DNA of 16,985 bases, from positions 1-16,985 of the forward strand of contig SLAO01000187.1 of the NCBI GenBank assembly GCA_007126835.1, written 5' to 3'. Origin of the DNA: Nitriliruptorales bacterium. Its GTDB lineage: Bacteria > Actinomycetota > Nitriliruptoria > Euzebyales > Egibacteraceae. The notes under the pieces were generated by a model, which saw nothing but the letters and a program-made list of their open reading frames with translations, made no database searches and was not told where the DNA came from. Position 1 is the stretch's first letter. Every line of letters begins with the position of its first letter. Positions 1-8,659 of the stretch are shown here, piece by piece. A program made the position numbers and the translations under genes.

Positions 1-2
1 CC

Positions 3-2714
3 GCCCCTGCCGATGCCGTGTGGGAACGCCTCGACACGGCCCCCGGAGGGCTGGACCCCGACGAGGCGGCGCGACGCCTCGCCGAGGTCGGTCCCAACAC
101 CGTCGGCAGCGACGAGCCGCCTAGCGCGTGGCTGGTGCTGGTGCGCCAGTTCGCCAGCCCGTTGATCTGGATCCTGCTGGTCGCAGCGGTGGTCACCGTC
201 GCCATCGGCGAGTACGTGGACACCGGGGTGATCGTCGCGGTCCTCGTGTTGAACGCGACGATCGGGTTCACCCAGGAGCGCAAGGCCGAGAAATCCGTGC
301 GAGCGCTGATGCAGTTGGCAGCGCCGACCTCGACCGTGCGGCGCGGCGGACGGCTAGTCGAAGTCCGCGGCGAGGATCTCGTTCCGGGCGACGTCGTCGT
401 CCTCGAGTCCGGAGTGCGGGTCCCCGCCGACCTGCGGATCGTCGAAGCCACGGCCCTGGAGGTCGACGAGTCCCTCCTGACGGGAGAGTCGCGCCCGGTG
501 GGAAAGACCGTCGAGCCCGTCCGACCCGATGCTCTGGCCGCCGACCGCACGTGCATGGCCCACATGGGAAGCGCTGTGGCCAGTGGTCGCGGTCGAGGCG
601 TCGTGGTCGCCACCGGCGTGCGGACCCAACTCGGCCAGATCGCCGAATCCATCCGGACCGAGATCGAACCCGAGACTCCCCTAACCCGGCGCATGCGGCG
701 CTTCGCGAACATCATCGCCGTGGCGGTCGGCGGCGCCGCGGTGGCCGCCTTCGCGCTCGGGCTCGCCGTCGGTGAGCCCCTCGGCGAGATGTTCCTCACC
801 GCAGTAGCCCTCGCCGTGGCCATCGTTCCCGAGGGGCTGCCGATCGCACTGACCGTCGCGATGGCGCTCGGGGTACGGCGGATGGCGCAGCGCAACGCGA
901 TTATCCGCAACCTGCCGGCGGTCGAGACACTGGGTTCGACCCAGGTGATCGGCTCGGACAAGACCGGCACGCTGACCGAGAATCGCATGACCGTCACTCG
1001 GCTGTGGACTCCCGACGGGCTGTGGGCGGTGCGCCCACAGGACGCCACGGACGATGCGCCACCGCTTGCTCCTACCGAGATCGCCACCGAGGTCGACGCC
1101 CGGGCCGACGCCCGGTCGCTGACGTTGGCCGGCGGGGTGCTCAGCAACGAAGCCGATCTGGTGTGGCCCAACGGCGACGAGCCTGAGGTGCGCGGCGAAC
1201 CCACCGAGGGCGCGCTGCTCCTGGCAGCGTGGACCGCCGGCATCGACCCGGTGAGCCTGCGGGACGCCCACCGGACCGAGGCCGAGCAACCCTTCGAATC
1301 CGTGCTGGCGTACTCGGCCAGCCTGCGAACTCACGAGGACGTCCGGACCCTGTGGGTCAAGGGAGCGCCGGAGCGCGTCGTGGACTTCTGCACCCGGATG
1401 CGACGCGGCGGCACCGACATCGACCTCGACCAAGCCGAGGTCCTGGCCGCCGCCGAGGCGATGGCGCATGCCGGACTGCGGGTGCTCGCGGTCGCCGCGC
1501 GCCCCGACGCCCCGGCCGCACGCGACGGGCGGCTGCCCGAACCCAGCGATCTCGTGCTCGTGGGCTTGCAGGGCATGCTCGACCCGGCGCGCCAAGGCGT
1601 TCCGGAAGCCATCGCCGGCTGTCGGGAGGCCGGCATGCGCGTGGTGATGATCACCGGCGACCACGCCGTTACCGCCCGTGCGATCGCCCACGACATCGGC
1701 ATCACATCCTCACGCGGCGAGGTCGGTGACGGCTCGGTGCTGACCGGCCGGGACATGGAGTCCATCGATGACGCGACGCTGCGGGACAAGGTCCGCCACG
1801 TGGACGTGTTCGCCCGCGTCGCCCCCGAGCACAAGCACCGCATCGTCAAGGCGCTGCAGCACCACGGCGACATCACGGCGGTGACCGGTGACGGGGTCAA
1901 CGACGGTCCCGCGCTCAAGGCCGCCGACATCGGCGTGGCGATGGGCCAGTCGGGCACCGACGTCGCGCGCGAGGCCAGCGACATGGTCCTGACCGACGAC
2001 AACTTCGTCAGCATCTACGCCGCCGTTGAGGAAGGCCGCGTGGTCTTCGAGAACGTCCGCAAGGTCACCTACTTCCTGCTGTCGACCGGCGTGGCGGCGA
2101 TCGCGGTGCTGCTGTACTCGCTGGGCGCCGGCCTGACGTTGCCGCTGCTGCCAGCGCAGCTGCTGTGGCTCAACGTCGTCACCAACGGCCTGCAGGACGT
2201 CGCGCTGGCGTTCGAGCCCGGTGAGCGCCACGTGCTCGACCGGCCGCCGAGGCGGCGTGAGGAGCCGATCGTGTCCCGGCTGCTGTGGGAGCGCACCGCC
2301 TTCACGGGCCTGACGATGGCCGTTGGTGCCCTGTGGCTGTACCACTGGGCCATCGATCAGGGCTTCACCCTCGACCAGCAGCGCACCGTGGCGCTGACCA
2401 CACTCGTCCTCGCGATGGCCTTCCACGTATACAACGCTCGGAGCGAGCGCCGTTCGTTCTTCGCCCTGAACCCGCTGCGCAACCCGTTCTTGCTGGCGGC
2501 CACCGCCGGCGCCCTGACCATCCACGCGCTGGCGCTGCAGTGGGAACCGACCCAGTTCGTGCTGCGGGTCGCCCCCGTCGACGCCGGCGCGTGGCTGCGG
2601 ATGGTCACGGTGGCCGCATCGGTCGTCGTCGTCAGCGAGCTCCACAAGCTGGTACGCCACGACGGCGGTCGTTCATCCGAAAACGGCCCGACGCACCAAC
2701 TTCGACGTGACTGA
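3..2714 (+). CDS. Cation-transporting P-type ATPase (P2-like), 5' end cut by window
   Basis: Integral membrane pump that uses ATP, through an aspartyl-phosphate intermediate, to move a cation. Numbering from the GTG at 18, the catalytic set is complete: TGES at 155-158 (dephosphorylation), PEGLP at 271-275 in membrane helix M4 (ion site), DKTGT at 314-318 (phosphorylated Asp314), KGAPE at 448-452 (nucleotide binding) and TGDGVND at 623-629. Hydrophobic helices lie at about 40-85, 230-285 and 690-880, the ten-helix layout of P2 pumps. M6 reads NVVTNGLQDVALAFEPGE from 719, not the usual SERCA/PMR1 form, so Ca2+ specificity cannot be assumed. The GTG at 18 has no Shine-Dalgarno sequence. The in-frame codons before it (from 3) continue the N-terminal family pattern ahead of the GLDPDEAARRL motif, so the true start probably lies left of the window. 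The family call is secure; the ion is not. Confidence 0.93.
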   Translation, partial: APADAVWERLDTAPGGLDPDEAARRLAEVGPNTVGSDEPPSAWLVLVRQFASPLIWILLVAAVVTVAIGEYVDTGVIVAVLVLNATIGFTQERKAEKSVRALMQLAAPTSTVRRGGRLVEVRGEDLVPGDVVVLESGVRVPADLRIVEATALEVDESLLTGESRPVGKTVEPVRPDALAADRTCMAHMGSAVASGRGRGVVVATGVRTQLGQIAESIRTEIEPETPLTRRMRRFANIIAVAVGGAAVAAFALGLAVGEPLGEMFLTAVALAVAIVPEGLPIALTVAMALGVRRMAQRNAIIRNLPAVETLGSTQVIGSDKTGTLTENRMTVTRLWTPDGLWAVRPQDATDDAPPLAPTEIATEVDARADARSLTLAGGVLSNEADLVWPNGDEPEVRGEPTEGALLLAAWTAGIDPVSLRDAHRTEAEQPFESVLAYSASLRTHEDVRTLWVKGAPERVVDFCTRMRRGGTDIDLDQAEVLAAAEAMAHAGLRVLAVAARPDAPAARDGRLPEPSDLVLVGLQGMLDPARQGVPEAIAGCREAGMRVVMITGDHAVTARAIAHDIGITSSRGEVGDGSVLTGRDMESIDDATLRDKVRHVDVFARVAPEHKHRIVKALQHHGDITAVTGDGVNDGPALKAADIGVAMGQSGTDVAREASDMVLTDDNFVSIYAAVEEGRVVFENVRKVTYFLLSTGVAAIAVLLYSLGAGLTLPLLPAQLLWLNVVTNGLQDVALAFEPGERHVLDRPPRRREEPIVSRLLWERTAFTGLTMAVGALWLYHWAIDQGFTLDQQRTVALTTLVLAMAFHVYNARSERRSFFALNPLRNPFLLAATAGALTIHALALQWEPTQFVLRVAPVDAGAWLRMVTVAASVVVVSELHKLVRHDGGRSSENGPTHQLRRD

Positions 2715-2776
2715 CGGGCTACCCGCCCCGACCTGATCGACACTTGGCCTCTCGGCGGGCAGCGCGGCGGTTGTTC

Positions 2777-2801
2777 CGCCCGGAGGTGGGAACTCCGGGC
2801 G
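2777..2801 (+). terminator. 9-bp hairpin after the P-type ATPase
   Basis: A perfect 9-bp inverted repeat, CGCCCGGAG (2777-2785) and CTCCGGGCG (2793-2801), with a 7-base loop, 62 bases after the ATPase stop. No T-tract follows, as is common for hairpin terminators in GC-rich actinobacteria. It could terminate the ATPase transcript or act in the leader of the next gene. Its 3' arm is shared with the next hairpin. Confidence 0.5.
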
Positions 2802-2815
2802 TCGACCGACGCCCG
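2796..2815 (+). promoter_or_regulatory. 8-bp tetraloop hairpin just before the ATP-grasp start
   Basis: A perfect 8-bp stem, CGGGCGTC (2796-2803) and GACGCCCG (2808-2815), with loop GACC. It ends 11 bases before the Shine-Dalgarno sequence of the ATP-grasp gene. It uses 2796-2801, which the preceding 9-bp hairpin also needs, so the two folds exclude each other. This is an attenuator-like layout, but a regulatory role is inference. Confidence 0.4.
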
Positions 2816-2826
2816 ACCAACCCCGC

Positions 2827-2831
2827 AGGAG
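2827..2831 (+). promoter_or_regulatory. Ribosome binding site deciding the ATP-grasp start
   Basis: AGGAG lies 5 bases before the ATG at 2837. This favours 2837 over the in-frame TTG at 2744, whose extra 31 residues are Arg/Pro-rich and would run through both hairpins. Confidence 0.6.
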
Positions 2832-2836
2832 CCGCG

Positions 2837-4102
2837 ATGCCCGCCAACGTCTTCGTGCTGGGCCTCGACCTGCTGAACTTGGAATCGCTGCTGGGGATGT
2901 CGGACGAGTACCGCTTCAACCGACTGCTCAGCATCGAGGAGCTCCAGGAGGGACACGACATCCCGTTCGCGGAGCTGCTGGGCAAGGCCACCGCCGAGCT
3001 CGAGCACTTCGACGGCCGGATCGACGCGATCGTCGGGTACTGGGACTTTCCCATCAGCTCGATGGTGCCGATCCTGGCCGAGCGCTTCGGGGTGCCAGGC
3101 GCGCCGCTGCGCAGCGTCGTGACGTGCGAGCACAAGTACTGGTCCCGCCTCGAACAGCAAGAGGCCATCGAGGAGTACCCGCGCTTTGCCTACCTCGACC
3201 CGGACGATCCTGCGAGCGTGGACCTCGAGCCTCCGTACTGGATCAAGCCCGTCAAGGCGTTCTCGTCAGAGCTGGCGTTTCGCATCGACGACCAAGACGA
3301 GCTGCCCGCTTGCCTCGAGGAGATTCGGGCCCAGATCGGCCGTGTCGCAGAGGGGTTCGACTACGTCATGTCGCTGATCGACCTCCCCCCGGAGATCGAG
3401 CAGGTCGGGGCCCGGGCGTGCATCGCCGAAGAGGCGGCGGTCGGCGACCAGGTCACCGTCGAGGGGTTTCGCGCGGAGCCGGGCGCCGACCCGGTGGTGT
3501 ACGCGACCGTCGATTCGCTACCGCACCCCGACGTTCCCAGCTTCGAGCGGTACCAGTACCCCTCGGCGGTGCCCGAAGCGGTGCAGCAGCGCATGGCCGA
3601 TGTCGCGTCCCGCGTGATCAAGCAGATCGGCCTGGCCTGGTCGACGTTCAACGTCGAGTTCTTCTGGGACCGCGCCAGCGACCGGCTCACCGTGCTCGAG
3701 GTCAACCCGCGCCACTCCCAATCGCACGCCAAGCTGCTGGAGTACGTCGAGGGCGTACCCAACCACCGCTACATGGTCGACCTCGGCTTGGGCCGCACCC
3801 CGACCGTGTCGAGCACCGGTGGCCGCTACCGGGTCGCCGCCAAGTGGTTCCTTCGCCATCTACAGGACGGGCAGGTCACGCGTGCGCCCACCGAGTACGA
3901 GCGCGGCGAGGCAGAGCGAGCCGTGCCCGGGGTCTCCATCGACGTGATCGTCGGCGAGGGCGACCGCCTGTCCGAGCTGCACGATCAGGACAGCTACAGC
4001 TACAAGCTCGCGCAGATCTGTATCGGTGCCGACGACGAGAGCGAGCTGCGCGCGAAGTACGAGCGCTGCCGCGAGCTGCTTCCGTTCGAGATCCGCCCGT
4101 AG
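2837..4102 (+). CDS. ATP-grasp superfamily ligase, substrate unknown
   Basis: Predicted soluble carboxylate-amine/thiol ligase of 421 residues. The N-terminal pre-ATP-grasp domain (about 1-100) ends with CEHKYWSRL (98-105), resembling the conserved Lys region that opens the nucleotide-binding part of this superfamily. ATP-binding candidates are Lys137 or Lys140 (YWIKPVKAFSS) and Glu209 (VTVEGF). Metal-binding candidates are Glu274 (FNVEFF) and Glu288/Asn290 (VLEVNPR), the classic ATP-grasp C-terminal signature. After that core, about 120 residues (300-421) form a C-terminal extension of the kind seen in several peptide-ligase relatives. The ATG at 2837 is chosen for its good AGGAG site. The downstream hydrolase starts 18 bases after the stop, so the two are almost certainly co-transcribed. 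I cannot tell whether it makes a dipeptide, an amide or a modified cofactor. Fold assignment is fairly secure; function is open. Confidence 0.85.
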   Translation: MPANVFVLGLDLLNLESLLGMSDEYRFNRLLSIEELQEGHDIPFAELLGKATAELEHFDGRIDAIVGYWDFPISSMVPILAERFGVPGAPLRSVVTCEHKYWSRLEQQEAIEEYPRFAYLDPDDPASVDLEPPYWIKPVKAFSSELAFRIDDQDELPACLEEIRAQIGRVAEGFDYVMSLIDLPPEIEQVGARACIAEEAAVGDQVTVEGFRAEPGADPVVYATVDSLPHPDVPSFERYQYPSAVPEAVQQRMADVASRVIKQIGLAWSTFNVEFFWDRASDRLTVLEVNPRHSQSHAKLLEYVEGVPNHRYMVDLGLGRTPTVSSTGGRYRVAAKWFLRHLQDGQVTRAPTEYERGEAERAVPGVSIDVIVGEGDRLSELHDQDSYSYKLAQICIGADDESELRAKYERCRELLPFEIRP

Positions 4103-4120
4103 CGTCCAGCGAGGTACGTG

Positions 4121-6142
4121 GTGCGCACCGTTTCGACCCCGCACGAGGTCCGCGAGGACGAGCATGTGTGGATCCCGATGCGCGACGGCGTTCGGCTTGC
4201 CGGGCGCATCTGGCGCCCGACGTGGTCGGACGACCAGCCGGTCCCGGCCGTCCTCGAGTACATCCCCTACCGCAAGCGTGACCTGACCGCGCACCGCGAT
4301 TCGATCATCCACCCGTACGTGGCGGGCCACGGGTACGCGTGCGCGCGTGTGGACCTGCGCGGCAGCGGTGATTCCGAAGGGGTGCTCACCGACGAGTACC
4401 TCGAGATCGAACTGCAGGACGGCTGCGAGGCCCTCGAGTGGCTCGCCGCCCAGCCGTGGTGCGACGGCACCGCCGGCATGATCGGCAAGTCGTGGGGTGG
4501 GTTCAACGGGTTGCAGATCGCCGCCCGGCAGCCTCCACAGCTGCGGGCGGTGGTGGCCGTGGCGTCCAGCGACGACCGCTACGCCGACGACGTGCACTAC
4601 ATGGGCGGGTGCCTGCTCGGCGACAACCTGTCCTGGGCGTCGACGATGTTCGCGATGAGCTGCACGCCTCCCGATCCCGCCCTGGTCGGTGACCGATGGC
4701 GGGCGATGTGGCACGAGCGTCTCGAGCACGCCGGCCCGTGGGTCGACACGTGGTTGGAGCACCAGCGCCGTGACGACTACTGGTCGCATGGGTCGGTCCG
4801 CGACGACTACTCGCAGGTGCGCTGCCCGGTTCTGGGCGTCAGCGGATGGGCGGACGGCTACTCCAACGCCGTCTTCCGTCTGCTCGAAGGATTGGACGGA
4901 CCCAGCAAAGGCCTTATCGGCCCGTGGAGCCACACGTACCCCCACGTGGGCCAGCCGGGGCCGGCGGTGGGGTTCCTCCAGGAGGTCGTGCGCTGGTGGG
5001 ACCGTTGGCTGAAGGGCATCGACAACGGCATCGACGACGAGCCTGCCCTGCGCGTGTGGATGCAGGAGAGCATGCCGCCCGACACTTCGTACGAGTCGCG
5101 GCCTGGCCGGTGGGTCGGTGAGCCCTCGTGGCCGTCCCCAAACATCCGGACTGATCACAGCCAACTCGGTGCCGGGCACCTGGCGCATCCCGGTGAGGAA
5201 GTGGCCGAGCGGGGCTTGACCATCGAATCGCCCCTGTCGGTCGGGTTGTTCGGCGGCAAGTGGTGCTCCTACAACGCGCCACCGGACCTCCCCTTCGACC
5301 AGCGCGAGGAGGACGGAGGCTCCCTGGTGTTCGACTCCGCGCCTCTGGCGGAACGCCTCGAGGTCCTCGGTCTCCCGGTGGTCCACCTCGAGCTGCGCAG
5401 CAACCAGCCGGTGGCGATGGTGGCCGTTCGATTGTCCGACGTGGCCCCCAACGGCGAAGCCACCCGGGTGAGCTACGGGTTGCTCAACCTCACCCATCGT
5501 GAGGGGCACGGCGAGCCGCAGGCTCTGGACACGACCGAGCGGTTCCACGTCGCTGTCCCGTTGAACGGGGTCGCGCAGGCGTTCCCCGCCGGCCACCGCA
5601 TCCGGATCTCGGTGTCAACGTCGTACTGGCCCCTGGCGTGGCCACCTCCGAGACCCAGCCAGCTCACGGTGTTCACGGCGGCCAGCACGCTCGAGATGCC
5701 GGTGCGGGCGCCCCGACCCGACGAGGACGCGCAGCTTGCCCCCCTCGGGGAGCCGGAGGGCGCCGAGCCGATCCCGGTGTCCACAATCCGTCCAGGCGAG
5801 CATCGGTGGAACGTGACCCGCGACCTCGCCGAGCACGTCTCGGCCCTCGAGGTCCTCCGCGACGAGGGCACGTTGCGCATCGACAACATCGACCTCGCGG
5901 TCTCACAGCGGGCGTGGGAGCGCTACACCTCCACCGCCAACGTGTTCGCTTCCGCCATGGGCGAGACGGAGTGGACCATGTCGTTCTGCCGCGGCGACTG
6001 GGCCGTCGAGGTCGTGACCCGCACCAGGATCACCTGCACCGAGGACACATTCGTCGTGCACGCGCGCCTCGACGCGTTCGAGGGCGACGACCGAGTGCAT
6101 TCGGCCAACTGGCGGCGTCGGGTCCCACGCGACCACGTGTGA
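4121..6142 (+). CDS. CocE/NonD family hydrolase (S15 X-Pro dipeptidyl-peptidase-like)
   Basis: Alpha/beta hydrolase of 673 residues acting on an ester or amide, the family of cocaine esterase, alpha-amino acid ester hydrolases and X-Pro dipeptidyl-peptidases. The catalytic triad is visible: nucleophile Ser124 in GKSWGG, Asp245 in GWADGYSN and His271 in GPWSH. DLRGSGDSEG at 79-88 is the usual segment before the nucleophile elbow. Residues about 310-560 fit the C-terminal jelly-roll domain, and a further 100 residues follow to an end in IPR-like 'VPRDHV'. There is no signal peptide, so it is probably cytoplasmic. GTG codons occur at 4118 and 4121; GAGG at 4111-4114 is better spaced (6 bases) from 4121, adding or removing only one residue. 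It follows the ATP-grasp gene closely, suggesting one pathway. The natural substrate cannot be read from sequence. Confidence 0.92.
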   Translation: MRTVSTPHEVREDEHVWIPMRDGVRLAGRIWRPTWSDDQPVPAVLEYIPYRKRDLTAHRDSIIHPYVAGHGYACARVDLRGSGDSEGVLTDEYLEIELQDGCEALEWLAAQPWCDGTAGMIGKSWGGFNGLQIAARQPPQLRAVVAVASSDDRYADDVHYMGGCLLGDNLSWASTMFAMSCTPPDPALVGDRWRAMWHERLEHAGPWVDTWLEHQRRDDYWSHGSVRDDYSQVRCPVLGVSGWADGYSNAVFRLLEGLDGPSKGLIGPWSHTYPHVGQPGPAVGFLQEVVRWWDRWLKGIDNGIDDEPALRVWMQESMPPDTSYESRPGRWVGEPSWPSPNIRTDHSQLGAGHLAHPGEEVAERGLTIESPLSVGLFGGKWCSYNAPPDLPFDQREEDGGSLVFDSAPLAERLEVLGLPVVHLELRSNQPVAMVAVRLSDVAPNGEATRVSYGLLNLTHREGHGEPQALDTTERFHVAVPLNGVAQAFPAGHRIRISVSTSYWPLAWPPPRPSQLTVFTAASTLEMPVRAPRPDEDAQLAPLGEPEGAEPIPVSTIRPGEHRWNVTRDLAEHVSALEVLRDEGTLRIDNIDLAVSQRAWERYTSTANVFASAMGETEWTMSFCRGDWAVEVVTRTRITCTEDTFVVHARLDAFEGDDRVHSANWRRRVPRDHV

Positions 6143-6147
6143 GACCT

Positions 6148-6167
6148 CCGGCGCTTCTTCACGCCGG
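6148..6167 (+). terminator. Hairpin directly after the hydrolase gene
   Basis: CCGGCG (6148-6153) and CGCCGG (6162-6167) form a 6-bp stem with an 8-base loop, 5 bases after the TGA at 6140-6142. There is no T-tract. It is a plausible terminator for the ATP-grasp/hydrolase unit. Confidence 0.4.
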
Positions 6168-6296
6168 GCGCGGGGAAGGCGCAGGCGCCGGCGAGCGCAC
6201 CGGTGGGAGCGAACGACGACGTACCCGATTGCCGCGAGCGGTGGCGCGCGTACGCCGGCTCCATCGGCGAGGACGCGCCATCCGACAGGGGTGACG

Positions 6297-6334
6297 CGCC
6301 TGGCGGGATGAGGTCGCGCGGCTCCTGCCAGGCG
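6297..6334 (+). repeat. 8-bp inverted repeat in the 6143-6409 intergenic region
   Basis: CGCCTGGC (6297-6304) and GCCAGGCG (6327-6334) are perfect complements around a 22-base loop. The site lies between the hydrolase operon and the first SpoIIE gene. It could be a second terminator or an operator; nothing decides between them. The rest of the 267-base gap shows no gene. TACTAT at 6376-6381 resembles a -10 box but lacks a well-spaced -35. Confidence 0.35.
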
Positions 6335-6395
6335 ACGAAGCCTCGGCGTTTTATGGTGGGGGTTGCGCGGACACCTACTATGCGGTCGCTGTCTC

Positions 6396-6405
6396 AAAGG
6401 GGAGG
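6396..6405 (+). promoter_or_regulatory. Ribosome binding site deciding the SpoIIE-kinase start
   Basis: The purine run AAAGGGGAGG ends 4 bases before the ATG at 6410. It selects this start over the in-frame start at 6203, whose 69 extra residues are not domain-like and overlap the 8-bp inverted repeat. Confidence 0.6.
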
Positions 6406-6409
6406 CCTG

Positions 6410-8659
6410 ATGGAGCGCCCAGCGTCCCGCGTCGCGCGGGAAGGCTGGCGGCAGCCGGTGCATGAGCTCGTGTTGGGCGACGAGTCCAACACGACCCAAC
6501 GTGCCCGCAACTGGGTGAGCGAGCGTCTCGCCGAGGCTGGTCTCGACGAACTCGGCGACGACGCGGAGCTGGTCGTCAGTGAGCTGGTGTCCAACGCGTT
6601 GCTCCACGCGGAGCCGCCGGTCAAGCTGCGGCTGCGCGTCCTCGCCCCTCGCGCCAGGGTCGAAGTGCACGATCGCAGCCCGAGTTCGCCGATGCGCGGG
6701 CGTGATGGCGCCGAGGCGATGACCGGTCGGGGCCTGCGCATCGTCGAAGGCTTGGCGCGCAACTGGGGCGTCGAGCGTCTCGAGCTCGGCAAGAGCATCT
6801 GGGCGGAGCTCGAAGCGGGCGCGTCGACGGCCGACCTGGAGGCCTCCGGACAGTCCGTCGAGGACCTCGTGCAGATGTGGGCCGCCGAGGACGCGGCTGC
6901 AGCAGCCACCGGCCAAAGCGCGCAACGGTTCGTCGTCCACCTTGGCACAGTCCCGACCGACTTGTTGCTCGCTGCCAAGGCCCACGTCGACGACGTGATC
7001 CGCGAGTTCGCGCTCGCCGCGGCGGGTGCACAGACCGGCGCGACCACCGAGATTCCCCAGCATCTCACGCAGCTTCTAGAGGCGGTCGTTGGCCGTTTTG
7101 CCGAGCCCCGACGGATGATCAAGCGGCAGGCGCTCGCCGCGGCCAACGCGGGTCACGAGCACGTGACCCTCGAGCTGTCGTTGACGCCGGACGCCGCTGA
7201 CGCCGCCGAGGAGTACCTGCGGGCGCTCGACGAGATCGACGCGTACTGCCGCGCGGCTCGCCTGTTGACGCTGGAGACCGCCCCCCGACACCGCGTGTTT
7301 CGCCGCTGGTACGTCGCGGAGCTCGTCGCACAGCTGCGTGGCGCGGCCGCCGGTCATCCGCGGCCCCGGCCACAGCCGTTCGAGCAACGCCTGCTCGACG
7401 AGATCGACACGATGGCCGAAGCCGAACGGGCCGCCGAGCGCAGCGCCCGGCTGAACGCGCTCGCGGCTGCCCTTGCTGGGTCGGCAACGCCCGAACAGGT
7501 GGCTGAGCACGCCCTCGAAGCGGCCGTCGCCGCCATGGGAGCGTCGGGCGGGGGGTTGATGCTGGCCAGCGATCATGCATCGTGGGACGTGCCAGGCGCG
7601 GTGGGCTATGACGACTCCGTGGTGGCTGGGTTGCGTGCTGATGGAACCGACGGTGAGCTGCCCTCCGCCTACGCAGCGCGCACGGGCGAAGCCGTCTGGC
7701 TCGAGTCCCGGCAGCAGCGCGATGAGCGCTTCCCGGACCTCGCCGACCTCGAACCGGGAACGGTGTCGATGTGCGCCCTTCCATTGGTCGCCGGGGAACA
7801 GTGCCTGGGAACGCTCCGCCTGAGCTTCTCCCGAGCTCGGCTGTTCGACGAAGAGGAGCGCTCCTTCGCCTTGAGCATGGCCACCCAGACCGCCCAAGCG
7901 CTCGACCGGGCGCTGCTGTACCAGGAGCAGGCCGAGACCGCGCACCGGCTGCAGCGCACGTTGCTACCCCCGGAGTTGCCCGATGTTCCCGGCGCCGAGC
8001 TGGCCAGCCACTACGACTCGGCGGCTCCGATGCAGGTCGGGGGCGACTTCTACGACGTGATCGGAGCGGGCAACGCATGGACGGTGGTCATGGGCGACGT
8101 GCGCGGCAAGGGCGTCGACGCCGCCACGTTGAGCGCGATGGCACGCCACACCGCCCGCAGTGGGGCGTTGCGGGGCCTGTCCCCAGCCGAGATCCTGTCA
8201 CTGCTCAACGACGCCTTCTTGACCGATCAGTCTCCGGAGACGTTCTGCACGGCGGTGTGTGGGCGCGTGTCGATCGATGACGACCACGCGATCTTGGAAC
8301 TGGCCTCCGGGGGCCACCCCGAGCCGGCGATCGCGCGGGCCGACGGCGACGTCGCCTTCGTCCCCGCCCACGGCATGCTCGTCGGCGCCTTCCCGGGTGT
8401 CGAGTACGACACGGTGCGCACGATTGTGCATCCGGGGGACTGTGTGCTGTTCTACACCGACGGGGTGAGCGAAGCCCGCCAGGACGGCGCGTTCTTCGGT
8501 CGCAGGGGAATCGAGCAGCAGCTCACCGCGACCGCCGACGCCCCCGCCGAGACCGTGGTTCGACAGCTGCACGAGGCCGTCGAGACGTTCCAGACCGCCC
8601 AGCGCGACGACATGGCCATGCTGGCCTTCCGCCTCCTCCCGGACGTACCCGCAGATTGA
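6410..8659 (+). CDS. RsbW-like kinase / GAF / SpoIIE phosphatase sensor protein
   Basis: A 749-residue signalling protein joining both opposing activities of a partner-switching network. Residues about 20-145 are a HATPase_c_2 (anti-sigma-factor kinase, RsbW/SpoIIAB-like) domain, with an N-box VVSELVSNALLHA near 53-65 and GRGLRIVEGLA near 105. Residues about 165-335 are a largely helical segment that I cannot assign to a named domain. A GAF sensor domain follows at about 345-505. The C-terminal PP2C (SpoIIE/RsbU) domain spans about 513-745, with metal-binding Asp546 in GGDFYD, Asp563 in GDVRGKG and RDDMAML near the end. The family phosphatase removes phosphate from a STAS-domain anti-anti-sigma factor, while the kinase domain binds or phosphorylates one. 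No signal peptide or membrane segment is seen. No sigma factor or STAS gene lies in the window, so the target is unknown. Confidence 0.9.
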   Translation: MERPASRVAREGWRQPVHELVLGDESNTTQRARNWVSERLAEAGLDELGDDAELVVSELVSNALLHAEPPVKLRLRVLAPRARVEVHDRSPSSPMRGRDGAEAMTGRGLRIVEGLARNWGVERLELGKSIWAELEAGASTADLEASGQSVEDLVQMWAAEDAAAAATGQSAQRFVVHLGTVPTDLLLAAKAHVDDVIREFALAAAGAQTGATTEIPQHLTQLLEAVVGRFAEPRRMIKRQALAAANAGHEHVTLELSLTPDAADAAEEYLRALDEIDAYCRAARLLTLETAPRHRVFRRWYVAELVAQLRGAAAGHPRPRPQPFEQRLLDEIDTMAEAERAAERSARLNALAAALAGSATPEQVAEHALEAAVAAMGASGGGLMLASDHASWDVPGAVGYDDSVVAGLRADGTDGELPSAYAARTGEAVWLESRQQRDERFPDLADLEPGTVSMCALPLVAGEQCLGTLRLSFSRARLFDEEERSFALSMATQTAQALDRALLYQEQAETAHRLQRTLLPPELPDVPGAELASHYDSAAPMQVGGDFYDVIGAGNAWTVVMGDVRGKGVDAATLSAMARHTARSGALRGLSPAEILSLLNDAFLTDQSPETFCTAVCGRVSIDDDHAILELASGGHPEPAIARADGDVAFVPAHGMLVGAFPGVEYDTVRTIVHPGDCVLFYTDGVSEARQDGAFFGRRGIEQQLTATADAPAETVVRQLHEAVETFQTAQRDDMAMLAFRLLPDVPAD

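Noticed and set aside
3860..5596. 578-residue minus-strand frame
   Set aside because: Antisense to the ATP-grasp and CocE genes, which have clear active-site motifs. Its composition is His/Arg/Val-rich with no recognisable domain.
6203..6409. 69-residue N-terminal extension of the first SpoIIE protein
   Set aside because: It is not domain-like, overlaps an 8-bp inverted repeat, and a strong Shine-Dalgarno sequence precedes the ATG at 6410.
5903..7063. 386-residue minus-strand frame over the 6143-6409 gap
   Set aside because: It covers the gap but is antisense to two well-supported genes and has no domain or ribosome binding site.
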